From contig BDTD01000023.1 of NCBI GenBank assembly GCA_002897635.1, positions 16,219 through 80,218 on the forward strand: a DNA stretch of 64,000 nt, read 5' to 3'. This document shows positions 58,801-64,000 of this stretch, piece after piece. The DNA comes from a bacterium BMS3Abin11 (GTDB lineage: Bacteria; Pseudomonadota; Gammaproteobacteria; BMS3Bbin11). The position numbers and the translations under genes are program-made. A model generated the notes under the pieces. It worked only from the letters and a program-made list of their open reading frames with translations. It did not search any database and had not been told where the DNA came from. Each line of letters begins with the position of its first letter. Within the stretch, counting starts at the first letter, position 1.

Positions 58801-59318
58801 TTTTTTCGGATATGGATGATCCATTGTGTTAGCCGCCTGATGTCCTCCGCAAATTTTTCAGTATCCTCAAGTAAGCCAACGGCATACTGAGAAACAGCAA
58901 GTTCTCTGTCTTCGCTGCTGTTTATCTGTTGACTCAGCCACAGATCGAGTTCTGTATAAGAAATATCCATTTCACCACGATATCGGCGTGAGCGGCGCTG
59001 GATGAATTGTTTTTTAAATACATGAATTGCTTTTTCGTTGGTAATACGTTTGCGAGATGCTTTGGTTTCATTTTCGATACCGAAGTTCAGTACAATGAAT
59101 GCTTCGATATGTGGCGCCAGTGCAAGGAGAAATTCACTCAGCTCTATTGTAGTGAAATTTGTTTTTTGCTGACGGTAGGAGAGTAAATTCGTGTGCAGCG
59201 ATGGATCCTGTTCAGCCAGTACAGACAGAAATTCCTGGTCAAATTTCTTCAGCCCTACAACTGTATTCAGAGTATCAAAGGAAAGATCAGCGATTTTTTC
59301 AGAGCTGGATGAATTCAT
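55839..59318 (-). CDS. Fused GltD/NfnL-like and PyrK/NfnS-like flavo-iron-sulfur oxidoreductase
   Basis: An 1159-residue protein. Residues 1-215 are a charged helical region I do not recognise. At ~220-335 is a GltD-type double [4Fe-4S] domain: Cys243, 246, 254, 281 (TGCPLGQKI), 321, 324 and 328. An FAD Rossmann fold starts at VLVVGLGPAG (383-392), and a second nucleotide fold at VVIGGGLTAIDTA (552-564). A ~75-residue insertion precedes VTLTYRRGLNESPA, and GDTHPVFHGSVVKAI (786-800) closes the FAD site. Residues ~835-1159 resemble the PyrK electron-transfer subunit: ferredoxin-reductase-like domains (PGQFFRLQ, GPTGSP) plus a [2Fe-2S] set Cys1091, 1097, 1100, 1119. NfnAB transhydrogenase has the same two modules on separate chains. 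The reaction is unknown. Confidence 0.8.
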   Translation of the reverse strand: MNSSSSEKIADLSFDTLNTVVGLKKFDQEFLSVLAEQDPSLHTNLLSYRQQKTNFTTIELSEFLLALAPHIEAFIVLNFGIENETKASRKRITNEKAIHVFKKQFIQRRSRRYRGEMDISYTELDLWLSQQINSSEDRELAVSQYAVGLLEDTEKFAEDIRRLTQWIIHIRKNNAATDIFENWISFKLPALINYAQLVPLEDISNDPVGRRQAKPETYVKRDGFCLTDHRMNLRQIMGEVNYCIYCHDHDGDFCSRGFPENKKDPDSGFRVNPLGETLTGCPLGQKISEMHLLKRDGHDIAALAMVARDNPMLPATGHRICNDCMKACIYQKQDPVNTPEVETGILTDVLKLTWGVEIYLLLVRWNPLRQEQYLPEENNKRRVLVVGLGPAGFTMTHHLSMAGCNVTGIDGLKLEPLDEHLLTSPIRHYSSIVESLDDRILSGFGGVAEYGITVRWDKNFLKLIYISLARRENVGLSGGVRFGGTLTIDDAWNEGFEHISIANGAGLPKVIPMINSLARGMRQANDFLMALQLTGAAKFDSLANLQVRLPAVVIGGGLTAIDTATELQSYYIRQVEKTLMRYTILEDKMGREKIFSGLDEENQGILETFLEHGKAVATERKRAANCKEKPDFLLLLRQWGGVTLTYRRGLNESPAYLRNHDEIVKALQEGIFYAEGVEPVEAMLDEYGHVAGLRCRVKQQSDGRWLDSEEQILPARAIMVAAGASPNTVYENEYTGSFKMDGNHFMPHICHPSGVQPVAVADNCKADEFGPFTSYAYHDKRISFIGDTHPVFHGSVVKAIASSQRTYPEIIKLLDQQTEDPLLKNMDNFTSEFQHKLSATVDRIDVTHPAVVEMWVRAPMAAKNFQPGQFFRLQTFEKYSRLLANTRVQIPLQTVSGAGVNGDCVRLLLLRYGANARIAEQLKPGDPLVLMGPTGSPAKLGHQRTVMVIAGAWGAAVMIDLGRALRAAGNRVLFFASFRCQDDIYFKDELEQCADQIVWASTSESLIECRRQQDSSVQQANIIELIKDYNNGNLTAGNEENLIKLSDVDEIMIMGSTGLLKAMQRSLKDDLKPLFKDGVHATGTVGSPMQCMMKGVCGQCLQWQIDPETGKRTRAVFSCANQDQPLSWIDLDNLGARQAQNRLSEYMTSLWANHILEGS

Positions 59319-59418
59319 AAGTAGATCGCAAAGTTAGTATTCCGGTGATTATAACTGATGTTCTACTCTAAAAGACCTCGTTATCCGTAGCATTGGCGAT
59401 TAGAGTTTTCGCCTGGAA

Positions 59419-62052
59419 TCAGGCCAGCGACTTACTGGCTATTTCAAACACATCACGGGAAAGCCCCTGGTGTGCAAGAATGGTTTCCAGTGCCTGTTTC
59501 ATCAGTGACTGTCGCTCACCATCCATGCGTTTCCATCGAGTAAGAGGCGTTAATAATCGGGCAGCAATTTGCGGGTTCAGTGCATCGAGCTCTATTATAT
59601 GGCCGGTCAGAAATGTGTAACCATCACCATTCGCAGCATGAAACTGGGCCTGGTTTGCGCCGCAGAAACTACCTATCAGGGCACGCACCTTGTTTGGGTT
59701 TCTGATATCGAACGCGTCGTGCCTTGTCAGCTGCCGGACTTTGTCGAGAGTCCCGGGCAGACGGGACATGGCCTGTACTGATAGCCATTTGTTCACTACC
59801 AGGACATCCATCGACCATTTTTCGTAGAATGACTCCAGTGCCTGATTGCAGGCATCACAGTCGTGGTTGGACAGGGCAATCAGTGCGCTCAGACTGTCGG
59901 TCATGTTGTCCGCCCGCTGATAGTGGTTCAAACAAAGCTCTACATATTTACTGTCAGGCAATTCCATCAGGAATGACAGAGACAGATTGTGCAATTTTCG
60001 TCTGGCAACATCCTCAGCATTAAAGCTGTATGTCGTATCGATTTCTTTTTCATCTGCAATAACGCTGAACTGGTTTTCCAGTTTTTGTGCAAGCAGTTCA
60101 GTGAAGCGGCGGCTTGCACGATGTATGCCTTCAACATCTACTGTTTCCATGTTGTCGGCAAGATAGCTTTCACCCGGCAAGGTGAAAATCCCGGCGATCA
60201 GAGCCTGATCCAGTGCCGAATTACCGAGAACCTCTGCAAATGCATCGAAGATGCTGTCTGGAACCTGATAATTTTTATCCGCTATCAGTGCCTGCATCTG
60301 CCCCATGGCCAGTTGCTGACCGGCTTCCCATCGATTAAACGGGTCGCTGTCGTAGCGCAGCAGAAAGCATAGTTCTTCCGGTGGCCGCTTGCTGGTGATA
60401 CGAACCGGTGCGGAGAAGTTTCGCAACAGGGAAATTCGCGGACAGCTGTTCCCTGTTTTGAATATGAAAGTTTCCCTGTTGTTGCGTATATCCAGTGTCC
60501 GGGTACCTGCAGCGGGGGTATCATCTTCGCTGGTCAGTTGCACGGCAATGTCATTGCCATCTTCATCGAGCAGGCCGATTGAGAAAGGGATATGCAGGGC
60601 CTGTTTGTTCGACTGGCCGGGGGTGTCATGCGTATGCTGGCTCACCTCAAGTCTCAGCTCAGCTTTCTTTTCATCAAACTGTGTACTGACCTCAAGTTCT
60701 GGTGTACCTGCCTGGCTGTACCAGAGACGAAATTGTCCCAGATCCTGCTTGCTGGCATCTTCAATTGCCTTGACGAAATCATCAGTAGTTACCGCCTGGC
60801 CATCGTGGCGCTGGAAATAAAGTTCCATACCACGGCGAAAGGCATCTGGGCCGATCAGGGTATGCATCATGCGGATGATCTCAGCACCTTTGCGGTAGAT
60901 GGTTGAAGTATAGAAGTTACTGATTTCTATGTAATTATCAGGTCTTACCGGATGCGCTGTGGGGCCATCGTCTTCAGGAAACTGATAGCTGCGTAGTATG
61001 CGCACTTCTTCAATGCGTTTGACTGCACGTGAGTTAAGGTCTGCACTAAACTCCTGATCACGAAAAACTGTTAAACCTTCTTTCAGACTCAGCTGAAACC
61101 AGTCACGGCAGGTGACACGGTTGCCCGTCCAGTTATGGAAATATTCATGACCAACTATGGACTGTATACGGTCATAGTCGGCATCAGTCGCCGTGTCGGG
61201 ACGGGCCAGTACGCAGGCGGTGTTAAAAATATTCAGACCCTTGTTTTCCATCGCTCCCATGTTGAAATCATCAACAGCCACGATCATAAAACAATCAAGG
61301 TCATATTCAAGGCCAAATACCTCTTCATCCCAATGCATGGCCTGTTTTAATGAGCGCATTGCGTGATCGGTTTTGCTACTATTGTGAGGTTCGGTATAAA
61401 GCTTCAGTACGACATCACGGCCTGAAGCTGTACGGTAGCTGTCTTCGAGAACAGTTAGTGGACCAGCAACCAGTGCAAACAAATAGCAGGCCTTTGGGTA
61501 GGGGTCTTCCCAGTATGCCCAGTGACGATTGCCATCACTGTCACCACTATCCACAAGGTTGCCGTTTGAAAGCAACACGGGATAGTCGGTTTTGTCAGCG
61601 ATTATGCGGGTGCTGAAGCGTGCCATGATATCTGGTCGGTCAGGAAAATAAGTGATGCGCCGGAAACCTTCGGCTTCACATTGTGTGCAGTACATGCTGC
61701 CGGATTTATACATGCCTTCGAGTTTGGTGTTTGACTCGGGTTTGATGGTGCAGACAATTCCGAGGGTGAATTGACTCGGTAATGAAGTCAAGGTCAGCTC
61801 ATCAGCTGTCAGCAACAAAGTAGAAATGTTCCGAGGGGTATCATTAACAACGACAGAAATAAGTTCAAGTTCCTGCCCATTGAGTACCAGAGCCGCAGAT
61901 TCTGAAACCCCGATACGGCGACGAACCTGCATGCGAGAAGATACTTTCGTCTGGTCTTGCTGCAGATCAAATTCAAGATTAACCGTGTCAATCAGATAAT
62001 CGGGTTGTTGATAGTCTTTCAGATATATAGCTGAAGGGGTGGCGTCGCGCAT
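59419..62052 (-). CDS. pepN: Aminopeptidase N
   Basis: An 877-residue M1 zinc aminopeptidase (E. coli 870) that trims N-terminal residues in cytoplasmic peptide turnover. The exopeptidase motif GAMEN is at 266-270, the zinc site HEYFH at 302-306, and the third ligand Glu at 325. The C-terminal helical domains carry DNPNKVRALIGSF-like sequence (RNPNKVRALIGSFC). It is transcribed toward the flavo-iron-sulfur gene, 100 bases upstream of it. Confidence 0.96.
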   Translation of the reverse strand: MRDATPSAIYLKDYQQPDYLIDTVNLEFDLQQDQTKVSSRMQVRRRIGVSESAALVLNGQELELISVVVNDTPRNISTLLLTADELTLTSLPSQFTLGIVCTIKPESNTKLEGMYKSGSMYCTQCEAEGFRRITYFPDRPDIMARFSTRIIADKTDYPVLLSNGNLVDSGDSDGNRHWAYWEDPYPKACYLFALVAGPLTVLEDSYRTASGRDVVLKLYTEPHNSSKTDHAMRSLKQAMHWDEEVFGLEYDLDCFMIVAVDDFNMGAMENKGLNIFNTACVLARPDTATDADYDRIQSIVGHEYFHNWTGNRVTCRDWFQLSLKEGLTVFRDQEFSADLNSRAVKRIEEVRILRSYQFPEDDGPTAHPVRPDNYIEISNFYTSTIYRKGAEIIRMMHTLIGPDAFRRGMELYFQRHDGQAVTTDDFVKAIEDASKQDLGQFRLWYSQAGTPELEVSTQFDEKKAELRLEVSQHTHDTPGQSNKQALHIPFSIGLLDEDGNDIAVQLTSEDDTPAAGTRTLDIRNNRETFIFKTGNSCPRISLLRNFSAPVRITSKRPPEELCFLLRYDSDPFNRWEAGQQLAMGQMQALIADKNYQVPDSIFDAFAEVLGNSALDQALIAGIFTLPGESYLADNMETVDVEGIHRASRRFTELLAQKLENQFSVIADEKEIDTTYSFNAEDVARRKLHNLSLSFLMELPDSKYVELCLNHYQRADNMTDSLSALIALSNHDCDACNQALESFYEKWSMDVLVVNKWLSVQAMSRLPGTLDKVRQLTRHDAFDIRNPNKVRALIGSFCGANQAQFHAANGDGYTFLTGHIIELDALNPQIAARLLTPLTRWKRMDGERQSLMKQALETILAHQGLSRDVFEIASKSLA

Positions 62053-62088
62053 TGATGTATTCCTGACAAAGACTGAAAAAATTATTTC

Positions 62089-62225
62089 ACCACAGAGGAC
62101 AAGGAGGACACAGAGGTTTTTACGGTGGTTTTTTCCTGTGCCCGCGTCGATACAAAGCTGAATCAGGTAAGGATTTTACATAATTAATAAAAGGTTTTCT
62201 CTGTGATCCCTGTGGCCCCTGTGGT
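62089..62225. repeat. Inverted 'ACCACAGAGGACA' repeats between typA and pepN
   Basis: The left copy 62089-62116 (ACCACAGAGGACAAGG..GGACACAGAGG) and the right copy 62199-62225, in inverted orientation (CTCTGTGATCCCTGTGG..), enclose ~80 bases. Such strings occur between genes in many bacteria. The right copy is just past the typA stop. No gene is seen. Confidence 0.55.
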
Positions 62226-62234
62226 AACGAGTTG

Positions 62235-64000
62235 TTATCTTTCAGATTTTGGGACACGCAAAGCTTTCTTTCGCTCATGCTCCAGCAGTAGTTTTTTGCG
62301 AATACGTATGCTTTCTGGTGTTACCTCAACCAGCTCATCATCATTGATGAATTCCAGTGCCTGTTCCAGTGTCAGTTTAATGGGTGGAACGAGATCAATT
62401 GCTTCATCGGTGCCTGAAGCACGGACGTTGGTCAGTTGCTTGCCTTTCAGTGGATTGACAACGAGGTCATTTGAGCGTGAATGTATACCAATTATTCTGC
62501 CTTCATAGACTTCTGCTCCGGGTCCGATGAAAAGGCGGCCGCGTTCCTGCAGGTTGAACAGTGAAAAGCCAAGACTCTTACCGGTACCATTCGCAATAAG
62601 CACACCATTCATGCGCTGACCAATTTCGCCAGGTTTAACCTTGCCATAATGATCAAACACATGGTGCATCAGCCCAGTGCCCTGGGTGGATGTCAGAAAT
62701 TCAGTACGAAAGCCGATTAGTCCGCGTGCGGGAATAATATAATCCAGTCTGACACGACCACGCCCATCGGGCTGCATGTCTGACAGCTCCCCTTTGCGTT
62801 CGCCGAGTTTCTCCATGACGGTGCCCTGGTGCTCAGCCTCTACATCGACCGTTAGCATTTCATAGGGTTCAAGTTGCTCTCCATCAACTTCATGGATGAT
62901 GACGACAGGTCGAGAGACTCCGAGCTCAAAGCCTTCGCGCCGCATATTTTCAATAAGGATAGAAAGATGTAATTCACCACGGCCAGAGACACAGAATTTA
63001 TCCGGATCCGGGGTGTCTTCAACGCGTAGGGCAACATTATGCAGTAATTCTTTCTGCAGGCGGTCACGTATCTGGCGGGAAGTAACATGTTTACCTTCCC
63101 TGCCGGCAAAAGGTGAATTGTTGACCTGGAAAAACATGCTGACAGTGGGCTCATCCACTGACAGTGGCGTGAGGGCCTCGACATTCTCCGGGTCACACAG
63201 GGTGTCCGAAATATATAATTCATCCATACCGCTGAAGGCAATGATATCTCCTGCCTCAGCTTCTTCAATTTCTGTGCGCTGCAGGCCATGCAGCCCCATT
63301 ATCTGCAGCACACGACCATTACGTTGTTTGCCTTCACTGTCGATGACCCTGACCGGGGTATTGGGATTCAGCTTGCCGCGTGAAATACGTCCTATGCCAA
63401 TGATACCCTTGTAGGAGTCGTAATCCAGGGCGGATACCTGAAGCTGCAGAGGGCCATTGATGTCGACATCAGGGGCACTGACATGATCAATGATCATCTG
63501 AAACAGGGCGTCCATATTATCTGTCTTAATATCCGGGTCGAGAGAGGCATAACCATTAATGGCTGAAGAATAGACGACCGGAAAGTCAAGTTGTTCATCA
63601 GTGCCGCCGAGGCGGTCAAACAGGTCAAAGGTCTGATCTATGACCCAGTCAGGTCGTGAGCCATCACGGTCAATCTTGTTAATGACCACGATAGGCTTGA
63701 AGCCCATATTAAAGGCCTTCTGAGTAACAAAGCGAGTCTGTGGCATTGGGCCTTCCACTGCATCGACCAGCAGCAGTACTGAATCTACCATCGATAACAC
63801 ACGTTCTACCTCACCGCCAAAATCAGCATGGCCCGGAGTATCTACAATATTAATCGTATGTCCACCCCAATCAACAGAGGTGTTTTTAGCCAGAATGGTA
63901 ATTCCGCGCTCTCGTTCAAGATCGTTAGAGTCCATAGCACGCTCGGGTGCATGTTCACGTTCACCAAATGAACCTGATTGCTCAAGCAACGCATCAACAA
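62235..64000 (-). CDS. typA: Ribosome-associated GTPase TypA/BipA (5' end beyond window)
   Basis: The frame runs off the right edge; ~588 of ~605 residues are visible. The P-loop GHVDHGKT is outside, and the visible N-terminus [11 protein letters not shown] continues into [12 protein letters not shown] (switch I), [16 protein letters not shown] (G3) and [13 protein letters not shown] (G4). Domain II, the EF-G-like domains III and V, and the BipA-specific C-terminus follow ([20 protein letters not shown]). It is an EF-G-like GTPase that acts on ribosomes under stress and in 50S assembly. Confidence 0.97.
   Translation of the reverse strand, partial: VDALLEQSGSFGEREHAPERAMDSNDLERERGITILAKNTSVDWGGHTINIVDTPGHADFGGEVERVLSMVDSVLLLVDAVEGPMPQTRFVTQKAFNMGFKPIVVINKIDRDGSRPDWVIDQTFDLFDRLGGTDEQLDFPVVYSSAINGYASLDPDIKTDNMDALFQMIIDHVSAPDVDINGPLQLQVSALDYDSYKGIIGIGRISRGKLNPNTPVRVIDSEGKQRNGRVLQIMGLHGLQRTEIEEAEAGDIIAFSGMDELYISDTLCDPENVEALTPLSVDEPTVSMFFQVNNSPFAGREGKHVTSRQIRDRLQKELLHNVALRVEDTPDPDKFCVSGRGELHLSILIENMRREGFELGVSRPVVIIHEVDGEQLEPYEMLTVDVEAEHQGTVMEKLGERKGELSDMQPDGRGRVRLDYIIPARGLIGFRTEFLTSTQGTGLMHHVFDHYGKVKPGEIGQRMNGVLIANGTGKSLGFSLFNLQERGRLFIGPGAEVYEGRIIGIHSRSNDLVVNPLKGKQLTNVRASGTDEAIDLVPPIKLTLEQALEFINDDELVEVTPESIRIRKKLLLEHERKKALRVPKSER

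Overview
This 64-kb window is a housekeeping section of a gammaproteobacterial chromosome (G+C in the mid-40s % by eye). The evidence is gene order: pheS-pheT-ihfA-merR, surE-pcm-yqaA-nlpD-rpoS, carA-carB-greA, yhbY/rlmE-ftsH-folP-glmM-tpiA-secG-tRNA-Leu-nuoA..N, and tRNA-fMet-rimP-nusA-infB-rbfA-truB-rpsO-pnp. All are classic gammaproteobacterial blocks. Separate nuoC and nuoD genes and moderate protein identity to enterobacterial versions argue against Enterobacterales and for a more basal, free-living or sulfur-bacterium-like lineage. Genus cannot be fixed from the sequence alone.

Layout. 1-3.4 kb: end of pheS, then pheT, ihfA and a MerR regulator. 3.4-5.5 kb: tRNA-Pro(GGG), short palindromic repeats, DAHP synthase and moaC on the minus strand. 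5.6-10.1 kb: stationary-phase block surE-pcm-yqaA-nlpD-rpoS plus an Mth938-like gene. 10.2-15.7 kb: carAB-greA and a DUF4149 membrane protein. 15.7-22.5 kb: palindromic repeats, yhbY, and rlmE-ftsH-folP-glmM-tpiA-secG. 22.6-37.3 kb: tRNA-Leu(GAG) and the complete 14-gene proton-pumping NADH dehydrogenase operon behind a near-consensus promoter. 37.3-38.1 kb: two small PEGA-type lipoproteins. 38.1-38.7 kb: a gene-free, highly self-complementary element. 38.8-47.8 kb: initiator tRNA, a damaged partial copy of it, and the translation/RNA-turnover operon ending in pnp. 47.9-50.1 kb: a small exported protein and msrPQ. 50.3-53.3 kb: an eroded stretch with a frameshifted, internally deleted heme A synthase (COX15) pseudogene, a sulfotransferase-like gene, a thioredoxin-HEAT protein and an internally deleted DMT transporter. 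53.3-64 kb: a HAMP-PAS-GGDEF-EAL protein, an 1159-residue multidomain flavo-iron-sulfur protein, pepN, and typA running off the right edge.

Most of the window is ordinary core genome. The items most worth a second look are the 1159-aa protein (an unknown N-terminal domain fused to a GltD/NfnL-like half and a PyrK/NfnS-like half), the roughly 610-bp structured intergenic element, the direct repeat of the 3' half of tRNA-fMet, the erosion of COX15 and its neighbour transporter, and the families of GTAG-headed palindromic repeats. No CRISPR array, prophage, intact insertion sequence or rRNA gene was seen.
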